From assembly GCF_026788005.1 (NCBI RefSeq), contig NZ_JABEPE010000007.1, positions 1 through 64,000 on the forward strand: a stretch of DNA of 64,000 nt. The letters are read 5' to 3'. The DNA is from Alteromonas sp. a30 (GTDB lineage Bacteria > Pseudomonadota > Gammaproteobacteria > Enterobacterales > Alteromonadaceae). The position numbers and the translations under genes are program-made. Under the pieces are notes generated by a model, which worked only from the letters and a program-made list of their open reading frames with translations, did no database searches and was not told the DNA's origin. Positions 36,712 to 47,265 of this stretch are shown here, one piece after another (the stretch's first letter is position 1; every line of letters starts with the position of its first letter).

Positions 36712-37791
36712 TTACAGCGCTCCTTTGCTGCTCGGCAGTTCATCACCGTGCTTGGCTATGGCTTGGCGTAACGCGCGACCAAACACTTTAAACAAGCTTT
36801 CTACTTGGTGGTGGGCGTTGCCTTCCGTGGTGCTTAAGTGTAACGACACGCCCATGCTATCGGCTAATGAGCGGAAGAAGTGGGGCACCATTTGCGTCGA
36901 CATCTCGCCCACACGTTCTTGACTAAAATCGGCAGAAAACACCAAGTATGGGCGCGCGGAAATATCCAAAATGCATTCTGCACGACACTCATCCATGGGC
37001 AACGCAAAACCAAAGCGACCAATGCCACGTTTATTGCCAAGAGCTTGGCGCAGCGCATCGCCTAACGCCAGCGCGGTATCTTCCACCGAGTGATGCTCGT
37101 CGATGTGTAAATCGCCGCTCACCTGCACTTTCATGTAAAAGCCGCCGTGGGTGGCAATTTGGTCGAGCATATGGTCAAAAAAGCCGATGCCAGTGGCAAT
37201 ATCGGATTTGTCGTTGTTGTCTAATTCCACGCTTACCGTAATGTCGGTTTCCGATGTGGTGCGTACTACTGTGGCGTTGCGCAGGGGTTGCAATTGGTGC
37301 TCAATGGCAAGCCAATTATTGTTCTCGCGATCATAGCGAATGCCTTTAATGCCCATATTTTCAGCAAGCTGGATGTCGGTTTCTCGGTCGCCAATCACAA
37401 AAGATTGAGTGAAGTCGATTTTGCCTTGCTGTAAGTACTCTTTTACCAAGCCTAAATGCGGCTTGCGGCAGGTGCAGTTGTCTTCGGGGAAGTGCGGACA
37501 AATGAGCACGTCGTCGAAGGTCACGCCTTGGCTATTGAAAATGTGCATCATTTTATCGTGAGGCAAATCGAAGTCGGCTTGTGGAAAGCTGCTGGTGCCT
37601 AAACCATCTTGGTTGGATACCATCACCAAGCGAAATCCGGCTTGTTGTAAGCGCGTTAATACTGGCAACACCATGGGTTCGAAAACCAGCTTTTCTAGGG
37701 TGTCGAGCTGTTTGTCGATGGGCGGCTCTTCTACCAAGGTGCCATCGCGATCAATAAATAAAATAGGTTGGGGCTTGGCTGCCGTACTCAT
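36712..37791 (-). CDS. hisB: Bifunctional histidinol phosphatase/IGP dehydratase
   Basis: 359 aa, steps 6 and 8 of the pathway in one chain. The N-terminal HAD phosphatase (about 1-165) shows [21 protein letters not shown], the Zn loop [14 protein letters not shown] and [12 protein letters not shown]. The C-terminal IGP dehydratase (about 170-359) shows [32 protein letters not shown] and the second His motif [15 protein letters not shown]. Overlaps hisC by four bases. Confidence 0.96.
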   Translation of the reverse strand: MSTAAKPQPILFIDRDGTLVEEPPIDKQLDTLEKLVFEPMVLPVLTRLQQAGFRLVMVSNQDGLGTSSFPQADFDLPHDKMMHIFNSQGVTFDDVLICPHFPEDNCTCRKPHLGLVKEYLQQGKIDFTQSFVIGDRETDIQLAENMGIKGIRYDRENNNWLAIEHQLQPLRNATVVRTTSETDITVSVELDNNDKSDIATGIGFFDHMLDQIATHGGFYMKVQVSGDLHIDEHHSVEDTALALGDALRQALGNKRGIGRFGFALPMDECRAECILDISARPYLVFSADFSQERVGEMSTQMVPHFFRSLADSMGVSLHLSTTEGNAHHQVESLFKVFGRALRQAIAKHGDELPSSKGAL

Positions 37792-38882
37792 GATTGCTTC
37801 TCTTCGTAAAATTGTTCGATAAGTTGAATTAGGGCCTGATTTTCTTGTTCGTTGCCAATACTCAAACGCAGGCAGTTTTCTAGCGCAATTTGTTTAGATT
37901 GGTCGCGAATTAACAGGCCGTTTTTCACTAAGAAATCCATTAATTCTTGCTTTTCCGGTACGCGAAATAACAGGAAATTCGCGCAGGCATCGCCAACCCA
38001 TTCCCAGTTAGGAAAAGCCTGACAACGTTCTATGAGTGATTGCTGATATTGTTGTAGTAAGCTCACTTGTCGTTGCATTTGAGCAATGCCTTTTTCGCTT
38101 AATGCTTGGTTGGCAATTTGCGCCACCGGATCGGAAATCGGGTAGGGCGCGATCACTTTTAGCAAAACCTGAATAATCTCGCTTGAGGCCAACGTAAAAC
38201 CACAGCGAATTCCGGCCAGCGCAAAGGCTTTGGATAAGGTGCGTAGAATCACTAAGTTATTGTATTGGTTGATACTTTTTGCCCATGATGAGTCGATATC
38301 GAACTCTATATAAGCTTCATCAACCACCACTAACGATTTACCCGCAAACAGTGTTAATACTTGCGCAAGTTGTTGTTGCGCCACTCGTGTGCCAGTGGGG
38401 TTATTTGGCGAACATACAAACACCAATTTAGGTGGATTATCCTGCTTGGCGATGGCTTCTAGTGCGCTAATATCTAACGAAAAATCGGCGTTTAATGGTG
38501 CTTTTTGTACATCAATATTAAAGGTGTTAGCACTAATGGCGTACATGCCATAAGTGGGCGGGCAAATCACGATGCTGTCTTTGCTTGGCTCACAAAAAGC
38601 GCGAATGAGTAGTTCGATGCCTTCGTCTGCCCCGCGGCTGACAATCACTTGATTCGCTTCCACACCAGCGTATTGCGCGTAGGCTTTAATCAGCGCGGGC
38701 GGCTGACAATCGGGATAGCGGTTAAAGTGGCTATCGTCAATTAGATATGGGTTGGCGTAAGGTGATTCGTTGGCATTTAACCAATAGTGACCGCCGCTAA
38801 ATAAGCGTCTTGCCGATTCATAAGGCACTAAGTCGCGAATGTGTGACGCACTGAGTTTGTTTGCAAAATCAGCCGAACTCAT
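37788..38882 (-). CDS. hisC: Histidinol-phosphate aminotransferase
   Basis: Fold-type I PLP enzyme, 364 aa. The PLP Lys is in [17 protein letters not shown]; other cofactor contacts are [24 protein letters not shown] and VVDEAYIEF. Four-base overlap at each end with hisD and hisB shows tight coupling. Confidence 0.95.
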   Translation of the reverse strand: MSSADFANKLSASHIRDLVPYESARRLFSGGHYWLNANESPYANPYLIDDSHFNRYPDCQPPALIKAYAQYAGVEANQVIVSRGADEGIELLIRAFCEPSKDSIVICPPTYGMYAISANTFNIDVQKAPLNADFSLDISALEAIAKQDNPPKLVFVCSPNNPTGTRVAQQQLAQVLTLFAGKSLVVVDEAYIEFDIDSSWAKSINQYNNLVILRTLSKAFALAGIRCGFTLASSEIIQVLLKVIAPYPISDPVAQIANQALSEKGIAQMQRQVSLLQQYQQSLIERCQAFPNWEWVGDACANFLLFRVPEKQELMDFLVKNGLLIRDQSKQIALENCLRLSIGNEQENQALIQLIEQFYEEKQS

Positions 38883-40213
38883 GATGGATCTTCCTGTGTA
38901 TTAGTGTTGCCAGATACCAGCGTGTTTTGGTTTTTTAGCCGAATTGCCACCGCGTTTTTGTGGGCATCTAAGCCTTCTGCGTCGGCTAAATCCATAATTG
39001 CTTGACTGATATTGTGTAAGCCTTCATAGGATAATTCCTGCACCGTATAACGGCGGTAGAAGTCCAGCAAACCTAAACTAGAATAGGTTTTTGAATAGCC
39101 GTATGTAGGCAAAACGTGGTTGGTACCACTGGCGTAATCGCCCGCCGATTCTGGCGACCATGGCCCTAAAAAGATAGAACCTGCGTATCGTAGCTGTGGC
39201 AAATATTGGCGCGGCGTGTCGGTTTGCACAATTAAGTGCTCGGGCGCGTATTGATTGCTCACGGCAATGGCTTGTTTCATGTTCTGCGTTAAAATATAGC
39301 GCGCATTGTTCATGGCACTTCTGGCTATGCCTTCGCGCGATAATATTGTTAACTGAAATTCCACCTCGGCAATGCTTTGCTTAATGAGTTCTTCGCTATC
39401 GCTGACCAAAATGGCTTGGGAGTCTTCACCGTGTTCCGCTTGGGATAATAAATCTGCGGCAACAAAGGCGGGGTTGGCGTTGGCATCGGCAAGCACAAGC
39501 ACTTCGGATGGGCCCGCTGGCATATCAATGGCCGCGCCATTCGGCATTTGGCTCACTTGTTGTTTAGCTTCGGTAACATAGCTATTGCCGGGGCCGAAAA
39601 TCTTATCGACTTTAGCAATGCTTTGTGTGCCAAGCGCCATAGCTGCAATGGCCTGTGCGCCGCCAACTAAGTAAATCTCATCAATGCCACATACTTGTGC
39701 GGCGTACAAAATTGCAGGGTGTAAGCTGCCTTCGGTATTGGGTGGCGAGCATAAAATTTTGCGTTCACATCCTGCTACTTGCGCGGGGGTGCCAAGCATT
39801 AACACCGTGGATGGCAAAGGCGCGCTGCCGCCGGGAATGTACAAACCCACCGCGCTTAGTGGTGTGTAGTGCATGGAGCATTGCACGCCTTGGGTGGTTT
39901 CAATGTCGAGATCCTGCGGTTTTTGTGCCTGATGAAAACGTAAAATATTGTTGTATGCGGTATCAATGGCTTGTTTCAGCTCGGGCGTGAGCTGCGCTAA
40001 ACCTTGTTCCAATTGCGCTTGGCTTAATGCAAATTCGCTCAGAGGTTTTTTATCGAACTTGGCGCTTAATGCCTGTAGCGCCGCATCGCCTTGTGTTGCA
40101 ACATCGTCAATAATGTTGGCAACGGTTTGGGTTAGCTGTACAGAATTGGCTTGAGCGGGACGGGCCAGCAAAGCGTGTTGTTCCGATGAGCTTAGTGAAG
40201 ACCAGATTTGCAT
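38879..40213 (-). CDS. hisD: Histidinol dehydrogenase
   Basis: NAD- and Zn-dependent enzyme, 444 aa, that oxidises histidinol to histidine in the last two steps. Family blocks: YIPGGSAPLPSTVLMLGTPAQVAGC, IYLVGGAQAIAAMALGT, DMPAGPSEVLV, DLLSQAEHGEDSQAILV, and the catalytic NQYAPEHLIV and GTNHVLPTYG. Starts four bases after hisG. Confidence 0.96.
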   Translation of the reverse strand: MQIWSSLSSSEQHALLARPAQANSVQLTQTVANIIDDVATQGDAALQALSAKFDKKPLSEFALSQAQLEQGLAQLTPELKQAIDTAYNNILRFHQAQKPQDLDIETTQGVQCSMHYTPLSAVGLYIPGGSAPLPSTVLMLGTPAQVAGCERKILCSPPNTEGSLHPAILYAAQVCGIDEIYLVGGAQAIAAMALGTQSIAKVDKIFGPGNSYVTEAKQQVSQMPNGAAIDMPAGPSEVLVLADANANPAFVAADLLSQAEHGEDSQAILVSDSEELIKQSIAEVEFQLTILSREGIARSAMNNARYILTQNMKQAIAVSNQYAPEHLIVQTDTPRQYLPQLRYAGSIFLGPWSPESAGDYASGTNHVLPTYGYSKTYSSLGLLDFYRRYTVQELSYEGLHNISQAIMDLADAEGLDAHKNAVAIRLKNQNTLVSGNTNTQEDPS

Positions 40214-40217
40214 TGGT

Positions 40218-41135
40218 TTACCCCATCATTTTCTCGATAGGCAGAACCAATATGGAGCTGCAACCAAGGGCTTTGAGTTTTTCCATGGTTTCCCAGAAAA
40301 GGGTTTCAGGGCTGACAACGTGTACCGCCACTTGTCCTTCACCATAAGCTAATGGCAATACGGTGGGATTTTCCGCGCCGGGGAGTAATTCACGTACTTC
40401 GTCGAGTTTGTCTTTAGGCGCGTGTAACATGATGTATTTGCTTTCTTTGGCTTGCATTACCCCGTTAATACGAGGCAGAAGTTTGTCGATAAGCTTTTGT
40501 TTTTCTTCGCTTAATGGTTTGGTTCGTTGAATGAGTGCCGCTTTAGAGTAGAAGATCTCTTCTTTTTCTCTTAAGCCGTTTGCTTCAAGCGTTGCGCCAG
40601 TAGATACCAAGTCACAAATAGCATCGGCAAGGCCCGCGCGAGGCGCTACTTCAACCGAACCGGTTAACATGACCACATTGGCATCCACTTGTTTTTGTTT
40701 GAAGTAGCGCTCGAGCAAGTAAGGATAGGTGGTAGCAACGGTTTTACCACTGAGGCTAGACAGGTTTTGGTAGTCGAACTCGGAAGGAACGGCAATGGAT
40801 AAACGGCAACCACCGTAATCGAGTTGACTTAAAGTTTTGTATTCAGCACTTTTCCCCGACGCGGCACGTTCGAGCATTTTTTCTTCCAGCTCGTTTTCAC
40901 CAATGAAGCCTAAATCGACAACGCCATCCATCACCAAGCCGGGAATGTCGTCATCGCGCACGCGCATTAAGTCGATAGGCATATTGGTGGAGTGGGCCAT
41001 TAGGAGTCTGTCTTGGATGGCGAGTTTTACGCCGATGGCTTTTAATAAGTTGATGCTTTTATCACTTAGTCGACCTGATTTTTGCACTGCAATTCTCAGT
41101 CTTGTTGATTCACTCATATTGCTTCCTGTTGACAA
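40218..41135 (-). CDS. hisG: ATP phosphoribosyltransferase, long form
   Basis: First committed enzyme of histidine synthesis, 305 aa, the long hexameric form with a C-terminal regulatory ACT-like domain (about 225-305) for histidine feedback. Catalytic core: [37 protein letters not shown] and the PRPP loop [19 protein letters not shown] 41117 (MSESTRL) fits E. coli; ATG 41135 adds six residues. It follows the his attenuator. Confidence 0.95.
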   Translation of the reverse strand: MSTGSNMSESTRLRIAVQKSGRLSDKSINLLKAIGVKLAIQDRLLMAHSTNMPIDLMRVRDDDIPGLVMDGVVDLGFIGENELEEKMLERAASGKSAEYKTLSQLDYGGCRLSIAVPSEFDYQNLSSLSGKTVATTYPYLLERYFKQKQVDANVVMLTGSVEVAPRAGLADAICDLVSTGATLEANGLREKEEIFYSKAALIQRTKPLSEEKQKLIDKLLPRINGVMQAKESKYIMLHAPKDKLDEVRELLPGAENPTVLPLAYGEGQVAVHVVSPETLFWETMEKLKALGCSSILVLPIEKMMG

Positions 41136-41162
41136 TTCTTTTTAAAACGTAGACCCAAAAAC

Positions 41163-41193
41163 GAAAAAACCCCGGAAGTTTCCTTCCGGGGTT
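41163..41193 (-). terminator. his operon attenuator hairpin
   Basis: On the minus strand AACCCCGGAAG, a short loop and CTTCCGGGGTT are followed by six T, a strong intrinsic terminator. It sits between the hisL leader peptide and hisG. With enough charged tRNA-His the ribosome should finish hisL and let this hairpin form. Confidence 0.9.
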
Positions 41194-41255
41194 ACAAATA
41201 CTGACTTTGCGATAACCACTGGAAGGAACTAACCTCCCAGCACAAATCTGAAAGG

Positions 41256-41309
41256 CTAACCTAGCATATGGTGATGATGGTGGTGCACATTCAGATTTAA
41301 AGAATTCAT
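41256..41309 (-). CDS. hisL: his operon leader peptide
   Basis: A 17-codon frame, MNSLNLNVHHHHHHMLG, with six consecutive histidine codons (CAC CAC CAT CAT CAC CAT), followed by a terminator and hisG. Ribosome stalling at the His codons when tRNA-His is uncharged should favour antitermination, as in the enterobacterial his operon. It is too short for ordinary gene finders. Confidence 0.93.
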   Translation of the reverse strand: MNSLNLNVHHHHHHMLG

Positions 41310-41577
41310 TTTAGCTATTCACTCGCTTCGATGCTTTTAATAACAACCCGTATGTAACAACAAGTTGTGATAATTAATTTCCTGCAATTAGGCTTGCTGC
41401 CTATACTGCTTTTTAGACAGTAACTAAAGCCGAAAATAAATGCAACGGTCAATTTTCGATTTTTTGAAAATGCCTGTGAAATGCGGTTAGGTAACATGTC
41501 GATGATTTTTAACGTGGGCTTGGCGCTTTGCTGCTACGCTTTAACTTAAATGATGATATTTTTGGGGTTGATGGTGC

Positions 41578-42330
41578 ATGAATCGAGTGAATCAATTGTG
41601 TAGCCTTAGGATCAGAGTAACGTCCTTATTATGCGTTAGTTTGCTACTGGCAGGGCTGTCTTTTCCTGCAATTGCACAAGTGAATATTCATATCGTTTCT
41701 AGTATTTGGCCTCCTTACACCTATCTTGATGAACATAACCAACCATCAGGAAGTCTGTTTCAGGCTGTTAGCAAAGCGTTGGCGCAAGAACATATTCAAT
41801 ATGAATTACGTTATTACCCTTGGAAACGGGCTTACTATCAAGCGTTAAAACAAACTAATACTTTAATTTTCCCTGTTTATCGGAGTAAACAAAGGGAATC
41901 CTTATTTCATTGGTTTTGCTCCATTTCTCCTCAAATCACCATAAACACTATTATGCGTTCCGATACGCAACTGCACACATTGTCGCTCCAAGAGCTTACC
42001 CAAAGTGGGGCAGTTATCGGAGTTATGCATGACGACAATAGCTATAAAACCGCATTGAAGAAGGGATTTTCTAAAGATCAGTTAGATACGAGTTCGAGCG
42101 ATATGGATAATGTTAAAAAGCTCGCTCATGGGCGTGTTGATGTGGTGTTGCAAAGCTGGGAGTCATTTCAACATCGACTGAATAAAGTGGAGCTTCCTGA
42201 AGACGTTTTCTTTGTGAAAGGGCCAACATTTTTAACGCTCGAATCGGAAAAGCTTTGTGCTGCTGTGAGTAAACAAAGCGATGATGAAACGGTTGAGCGG
42301 CTACGTCGGGCGCTAGCAAACTTCCAGTGA
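41578..42330 (+). CDS. Periplasmic solute-binding protein, family 3-like
   Basis: Exported binding protein of the amino-acid/GltI class (PBPb), 250 aa. Signal peptide about 1-33, ending AIAQ. The mature N-terminus VNIHIVSSIWPPYTYLDEHNQPSGSLFQAVSKAL is the family's first lobe; WKRAYYQAL and YRSKQRESLF are typical of the stand-alone subgroup seen in many marine bacteria. No permease or ATPase is next to it, so it may be a sensor or an orphan binding protein. Ligand unknown. Confidence 0.85.
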   Translation: MNRVNQLCSLRIRVTSLLCVSLLLAGLSFPAIAQVNIHIVSSIWPPYTYLDEHNQPSGSLFQAVSKALAQEHIQYELRYYPWKRAYYQALKQTNTLIFPVYRSKQRESLFHWFCSISPQITINTIMRSDTQLHTLSLQELTQSGAVIGVMHDDNSYKTALKKGFSKDQLDTSSSDMDNVKKLAHGRVDVVLQSWESFQHRLNKVELPEDVFFVKGPTFLTLESEKLCAAVSKQSDDETVERLRRALANFQ

Positions 42331-42332
42331 CC

Positions 42333-43352
42333 CTAGAGGTGCGAGCGTGTTTGTTGTGTTTTGATGTAGTTGGCAACATCTTGCATGCCTTCGTCGAACA
42401 TCACTTTGGGGTGATAATCCAGTTCGCTGGTGGCCTTTATCATACTGATTTGATGCTGTGAACCAATGAGGTTTAAGGCTTCATGGGTAAGCGGTGGTCT
42501 GCCTTTTAGGTGAAAATGACGCCAAACAAACTCCATCATGCCTGCTAATCGTTGCGCCAGCCATTTGGGAATAGAGCGGGGTTTTGGTGCATCAATAATG
42601 TTCGCAAGTGCGTTTATGTAACGTTGCCATGTTATGCCTTCCATGTCGCAAACATTATAAATTTCGCCTTTCGCTTGTGGTAAGGAGGCAACGAGCATAA
42701 ATAAGTCGATGACATTATCAACGTGTACTAAACCTGCATCGAAATTGCCTTGATTAATGAGCACAGGCGTGTGCTTTTTTAGCTCGGCAGATAAGTCGTC
42801 AACCCAAGGGCGGGAGCCTGCACCGTAGATATTCGCCGGGCGCACAATACGGATGTCGGTAGCTGGGCCGATCAGGTCTCGGGCGAGGTTTTCTTGAGCC
42901 TGTTTAGAAGCACTATACGCGCCTAAAGGCTGTCCATGATCCATGGATTCATGACACATGCCTTGATTAATTCTGTCGCCGTAAACCGTAATACTTGAGG
43001 CAAGAATAAGGCGAACATGGTGTTTCACCACTGCTTGCAATAAAAACCGCGTGCCTTCGACGGTGATATTGTGGTGGGTTTCAGCAGCACCCCAATCCGA
43101 TACGATTGCGACCAAATGGAACACCGTTTTTGCTTGAGCAACGGCGCTTTCAATGTCATCTTTTCGCGTGATGTCGCCCCGAAATAGCTGTACTTTTCCT
43201 TGCCATTCAGTGGGTAAAATATGATGAGGGCGAAGAAAGGCGATAACACTGTAGTTATCCTGTAACAGCCGTTCAATTAGACGCTGCCCGATAAAGCCAA
43301 GCGCACCTGTAACCAGAATCGGTTCTGGCAGGCGGTTACTATCGATATTCAT
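42333..43352 (-). CDS. NAD(P)-dependent epimerase/dehydratase family protein
   Basis: Extended short-chain dehydrogenase, 339 aa. Rossmann motif VTGALGFIGQRLIERLL, catalytic Tyr-Lys in YSASKQAQE, and Ser/Thr in LASSITVYGD. A 3-beta-HSD/UDP-hexose epimerase-like substrate domain follows (IVRPANIYGAGSRPW). It is convergent with the binding-protein gene (2-bp gap). The substrate, sugar nucleotide or sterol-like, cannot be told. Confidence 0.88.
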   Translation of the reverse strand: MNIDSNRLPEPILVTGALGFIGQRLIERLLQDNYSVIAFLRPHHILPTEWQGKVQLFRGDITRKDDIESAVAQAKTVFHLVAIVSDWGAAETHHNITVEGTRFLLQAVVKHHVRLILASSITVYGDRINQGMCHESMDHGQPLGAYSASKQAQENLARDLIGPATDIRIVRPANIYGAGSRPWVDDLSAELKKHTPVLINQGNFDAGLVHVDNVIDLFMLVASLPQAKGEIYNVCDMEGITWQRYINALANIIDAPKPRSIPKWLAQRLAGMMEFVWRHFHLKGRPPLTHEALNLIGSQHQISMIKATSELDYHPKVMFDEGMQDVANYIKTQQTRSHL

Positions 43353-43435
43353 TTGTTTCGACGACGAGAAAGCGAGGAAAGTATGAGGAGGATATTATCC
43401 TAATTTAGGGGGTGGGGGGAAGCGCTAAATAGAAG

Positions 43436-43453
43436 GAGGAGCCGAAGCTCCTC
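43436..43453 (-). terminator. Possible terminator of the S8 protease gene
   Basis: GAGGAGC, loop of four, GCTCCTC form a seven-base stem 31 bases after the S8 stop. The following minus-strand bases (CTTCTATTT) are only partly T-rich, so it is moderate as a terminator. Confidence 0.5.
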
Positions 43454-43483
43454 ACTAACTATAACTTAGGAAGAAATTATCAA

Positions 43484-44632
43484 CTAAAGATGAATAATTG
43501 AATCTGGGTTCCCATCTTGGTCGCCATTCACTACACCATCGGTACTTGGATTACCATTTCTCATCATGATAACGGCACAAGAAGCGGGTGACGCCATAGA
43601 GGTACCGGAAAGGGTAGTTGTCCCACCGCCAGCCGCAGTTGAAAGGATTGTTACACCCGGACCTGAGTAATCTACTGGTGGATTACCGAAGTTAGACCAA
43701 GAAGGCATCGTGTCGTTGATGTCGAATGCAGAAATAGTGAATACGCGATTACCAGAAGCACTTGCTGGCGAGTAGTTGCTAGCGTGAGAGCCATCGTTAC
43801 CGGCTGCGATAACGAAGAATGCGCCTGAGTTTTGTGCTGCTGCTTCAACGGCATCATTCAATGATTGGCTGAATCCACCACCTAGGCTCATGTTAGCACA
43901 ATCACCCGGGCTTGCATTCGCGCCTACGTAATCGATCCCAGCAATAACACCGGAAAATGAACCTGAGCCACGAGAATCAAGCACTTTTACAGGAATCAAA
44001 GTTGTGCCTGCCGCAACACCAACAACGTCGATGTTGTTATCTAAAGCACCAATGGTGCCCGCAACGTGAGTACCGTGACCGTTGCCATCTTCGGTGTCTG
44101 CATCTTTACCGCTAGTGAATGCAGTGAAGCCACGGCTTGTGTCTACGTTTAAGTCAGCGTGAGTTGAATCGATACCGGTATCCAGTACCCAAGCTGTCAT
44201 GCCTGTGCCATCAACTGGACCGCCAACACGTGTAACGCTCCAAGGTGTCACTTGCGCTTGGCTACCGCCACCACCACCCGGTTTACCCATAGAAACAGAC
44301 ACTAGACCGTCTGGTTCCATGCTCAAAACGTCAGCATGTTTGCCGAATGCTTTTTCCGCAGCAGTACATGACATGCTAACGGTGAAACCTTTGATTGTGT
44401 TTTCGTATAAATATTCAATATCGCCAGATTGGCCCTTGGCTCTTGCTGCGGATAATAGTCCGCGTGCAATCCCCTTTACTTCAGACTTTTGAACATCGTC
44501 GTTTAAACGAACGATACATCGATTTTGAATGTTAAGAAGATCAGCGTTTGCGCCATTGCTTGGCTCTGGCATGGCTTGAACAGCCCCGGTTACTGCGATA
44601 CTTACTGCTACTGCTAAAGTAGATTTATACAT
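43484..44632 (-). CDS. Subtilisin-like S8 serine peptidase, exported
   Basis: Secreted protease, 382 aa: signal peptide about 1-20 (ending VQA), an I9-type inhibitor propeptide (about 35-105), then the subtilase domain. Catalytic Asp in WVLDTGIDSTHAD, His in NGHGTHVAGTIG, oxyanion Asn in FFVIAAGNDG and Ser in LSGTSMASP. The chain ends soon after the Ser motif with a short acidic tail (GDQDGNPD), so there is no pre-peptidase or P domain. Preceded by 380 AT-rich bases with no gene; this gap should hold its promoter. Confidence 0.93.
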   Translation of the reverse strand: MYKSTLAVAVSIAVTGAVQAMPEPSNGANADLLNIQNRCIVRLNDDVQKSEVKGIARGLLSAARAKGQSGDIEYLYENTIKGFTVSMSCTAAEKAFGKHADVLSMEPDGLVSVSMGKPGGGGGSQAQVTPWSVTRVGGPVDGTGMTAWVLDTGIDSTHADLNVDTSRGFTAFTSGKDADTEDGNGHGTHVAGTIGALDNNIDVVGVAAGTTLIPVKVLDSRGSGSFSGVIAGIDYVGANASPGDCANMSLGGGFSQSLNDAVEAAAQNSGAFFVIAAGNDGSHASNYSPASASGNRVFTISAFDINDTMPSWSNFGNPPVDYSGPGVTILSTAAGGGTTTLSGTSMASPASCAVIMMRNGNPSTDGVVNGDQDGNPDSIIHL

Positions 44633-45011
44633 ATCTTGATTCCTGTAACACTAAACGAAGTTATATTTAAGGAAAATACGCTTAGAGCGCATCACTAAAA
44701 GTGACCTACTAAATTCGTTTATAATTACAAATTATTACGTTTAATTACATTTTGAGATATTTTTCAACTGGTTACAGGCGAAAAAAATGCAACCAATGTT
44801 GGAAAAGCGGAATAACAAGGGATAAGCATAGGCTAAAAAATAGTCTATAATTAAAGCGATAGCCAAAGAGAAGGATATTTGTTGAAAATGGCGCCCTTGG
44901 CTTCATGCTTGGAGCAAAGTGAAGGGTTGCAAAGTTGCGTTTAGGACAAAAATTAATCAATATGTTGAATCATTACGTAGAAAAGGCTTATTGGCTACAG
45001 AAGTTTGAATT
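44633..45011. other. AT-rich gap, nothing recognised
   Basis: 379 bases between the S8 protease start and the charged small protein, which are divergent. A 62-codon minus-strand frame (44772-44960) has no motif or convincing ribosome-binding site. The two promoters must lie here, but none is clear enough to mark. Confidence 0.4.
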
Positions 45012-45293
45012 ATGACAAGTGACTTACTTTTCTCAGTATTACCTCGCTTAGGCAAAGAGCCTATCGAGCAAGACAAGCACATTGTTGAGCAGGTCAGCAA
45101 AGAGGCCAGCTTGCGCGAGCTAAACGATGAAGAGAAAGAGTTAAACTCCGAAGAGCGTGAAGCTCGAGAGAAATATAAAGAGTCCATCAAGGCCAAAAAG
45201 AAAAAAAGCGAAGAAGAGGAAAAAGAAGAAGGCCATCAGGATCACAATTACACAGATTCAAAAGGTCAACGTCACATCGACGACTTTGCCTAG
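45012..45293 (+). CDS. Small highly charged protein of unknown function
   Basis: 93 aa, no signal peptide. A Lys/Glu-rich helix, probably a coiled coil (about 25-75; ELNDEEKELNSEEREAREKYK, KAKKKKSEEEEKEEG), is followed by the tail DSKGQRHIDDFA. I do not recognise a family, although similar charged small proteins occur in Alteromonadales. Coding looks real because the frame is uninterrupted and the C-terminal tail is well formed. The next plus-strand gene, gcvT, has its own promoter. Confidence 0.65.
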   Translation: MTSDLLFSVLPRLGKEPIEQDKHIVEQVSKEASLRELNDEEKELNSEEREAREKYKESIKAKKKKSEEEEKEEGHQDHNYTDSKGQRHIDDFA

Positions 45294-45449
45294 CACCGGT
45301 TGCTTGCGGCAGATATGGCGTTTTTTCAAATGGACTAGAAGGTGAGTCGACTTTTCAAGAAGGTAAATAATATTTTCTTTTCATTTGTTATTTTTATGCC
45401 TTTGTGTGTTTATATAAATAATTTTTATGATTTGATAAACATTTCCAAT

Positions 45450-45478
45450 TTGTTAGCTTTTTCAGCTAATTCTATAAT
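45450..45478 (+). promoter_or_regulatory. Promoter of gcvT
   Basis: TTGTTA (45450-45455), a 17-base spacer and TATAAT (45473-45478) form a good sigma-70 promoter 64 bases upstream of the gcvT start. The leader carries a perfect nine-base hairpin, CTGAAAAAT/ATTTTTCAG, at 45487-45509. I see no glycine riboswitch, so control by glycine or a GcvA-type regulator is not visible here. Confidence 0.7.
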
Positions 45479-45535
45479 CAGGCACGCTGAAAAATAAGTC
45501 ATTTTTCAGGCAGTATTATTAGTAACTCACTGGGA

Positions 45536-46621
45536 ATGCTCATGTCTAACACTACCGTTTTGCATCCTAAACACCTTGAGTCCAACGCCAAAATGGTGGA
45601 CTTTCACGGGTGGGATATGCCTCTCCATTATGGCTCTCAAATTGAAGAACACCACGCTGTGCGCAAAAACGCGGGCATGTTTGATGTTAGCCACATGACA
45701 ATTGTTGACGTTCAAGGAAAAGACGCCAAAGCTTACTTACGCTATTTATTAGCAAACGACGTAGCCAAGCTCAAATTACCGGGTAAAGCCCTTTACAGCG
45801 GAATGTTGAACGAAACTGGCGGTGTAGTAGATGACCTTATCGTGTATTACTTCAACGATGAAAGTTACCGTTTAGTGGTGAATTCAGCCACGCGTGAAAA
45901 AGATCTCAACTGGCTTGCGAAGGTTGCTGAAGGCTTTGATATTAGTACGCAAGTGCGCGACGATTACGCCATGATTGCCGTGCAAGGCCCCAACGCCAAA
46001 GCCAAAGTTGCCAATTTACTTTCCGACGAGCAAAAAACTGCCGTTGACGGCATGAAGCCTTTCTTTGGTGTAACCGCAGGCGATTTATTCATCGCGACCA
46101 CAGGTTACACGGGCGAAGCGGGCTATGAAATTATGGTTAACGTTGATGATGCCGGTGCGTTTTGGGACAAACTCCTTGGCGAAGGCATTCAACCTTGCGG
46201 TTTAGGCGCGCGCGACACACTTCGTTTAGAAGCGGGCATGAACCTTTACGGCCAAGATATGGATGAGAACACTTCACCACTTGCCGCCAATATGGGCTGG
46301 ACCATCACTTGGGAACCGGAAGACAGAGACTTCATGGGTCGCGCCGCGATTACCCAACACAAAGCCGAAGGCACACAAAAACTGGTAGGTTTAGTGATGA
46401 CCGAAAAAGGCGTACTTCGTAGTGGCTTGAAAGTTCGTATTGGTGACGAAGAAGGCGTGATCACATCTGGTACTTTTTCTCCTACACTTGGACACAGCGT
46501 AGCAATGGCTCGCGTGCCTGCTTCCGTAGGTGATGAAGTGGAGGTGGAAATGCGCAAGAAGTGGATTACGGTAAAAGTTGTGAAGCCGGGCTTCGTAAGA
46601 AACGGAAAGCAGGTATTTTAA
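45536..46621 (+). CDS. gcvT: Glycine cleavage system T protein (aminomethyltransferase)
   Basis: Tetrahydrofolate-dependent aminomethyltransferase of glycine cleavage, 361 aa. Blocks: [64 protein letters not shown] and [31 protein letters not shown] precedes ATG 45542, which is the better start (MSNTTVL); ATG 45536 adds two residues. gcvH follows after 180 noncoding bases. Confidence 0.96.
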   Translation: MLMSNTTVLHPKHLESNAKMVDFHGWDMPLHYGSQIEEHHAVRKNAGMFDVSHMTIVDVQGKDAKAYLRYLLANDVAKLKLPGKALYSGMLNETGGVVDDLIVYYFNDESYRLVVNSATREKDLNWLAKVAEGFDISTQVRDDYAMIAVQGPNAKAKVANLLSDEQKTAVDGMKPFFGVTAGDLFIATTGYTGEAGYEIMVNVDDAGAFWDKLLGEGIQPCGLGARDTLRLEAGMNLYGQDMDENTSPLAANMGWTITWEPEDRDFMGRAAITQHKAEGTQKLVGLVMTEKGVLRSGLKVRIGDEEGVITSGTFSPTLGHSVAMARVPASVGDEVEVEMRKKWITVKVVKPGFVRNGKQVF

Positions 46622-46802
46622 ATAGTGTTGAAGCATGTTTAATCACCCGTGGACAGATTCACTACCAGTTTGCGTTAATGTCCATGGTGATGGAAAATCA
46701 GAACGCCTATTTAAAAATTATTGAAACAAGCTGTTGTCATCGCAACGCTGAATAAATTAACCAATCTGTCAAAGACAAGTGCAAGATATTTAAGGACGTA
46801 TT

Positions 46803-47192
46803 ATGAGTAACATTCCATCTGAATTACGTTATGCAACAAGCCATGAGTGGGTTCGTAACGAAGGTGACGGCGTTTATACCGTTGGTATTTCTGAGCATGC
46901 TCAAGAGCTGTTGGGTGACATGGTCTTCGTAGAAGTACCAGAATTAGACGAATCATTCGGTGTGGGAGATGAAGTCGCCGTAGTTGAGTCTGTAAAAGCG
47001 GCATCAGATGTTTACTCACCGCTAACCGGTACAGTAATCGCCATTAATGAGCAGTTAGAAGAGTCGCCGGAATTAGTTAACAGCGATCCTTACGGCGATG
47101 GCTGGATCTACAAAATGAAAGTTGAAGACGAATCAGAAGTCTCTAACTTGTTAGACGCAGAAGGCTACGCCAATAGCATCGACGAAGACTAA
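46803..47192 (+). CDS. gcvH: Glycine cleavage system H protein
   Basis: Lipoyl carrier protein, 129 aa, shuttling the aminomethyl group from P to T and electrons to L. The lipoylated Lys is K65 in [15 protein letters not shown]-terminal [21 protein letters not shown] is typical. AAGGACG lies 7 bases before the ATG. Confidence 0.97.
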   Translation: MSNIPSELRYATSHEWVRNEGDGVYTVGISEHAQELLGDMVFVEVPELDESFGVGDEVAVVESVKAASDVYSPLTGTVIAINEQLEESPELVNSDPYGDGWIYKMKVEDESEVSNLLDAEGYANSIDED

Positions 47193-47265
47193 TTTTCGTA
47201 CGTCATTACCTGACGACACTACGGAAAATTAGACACGAATTAGTATTAAGCGAAGAAGTTAAAAC

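Noticed and set aside
45300-45535. Glycine riboswitch upstream of gcvT
   Set aside because: No tandem aptamer sequence is present; only a sigma-70 promoter and a simple hairpin are seen.
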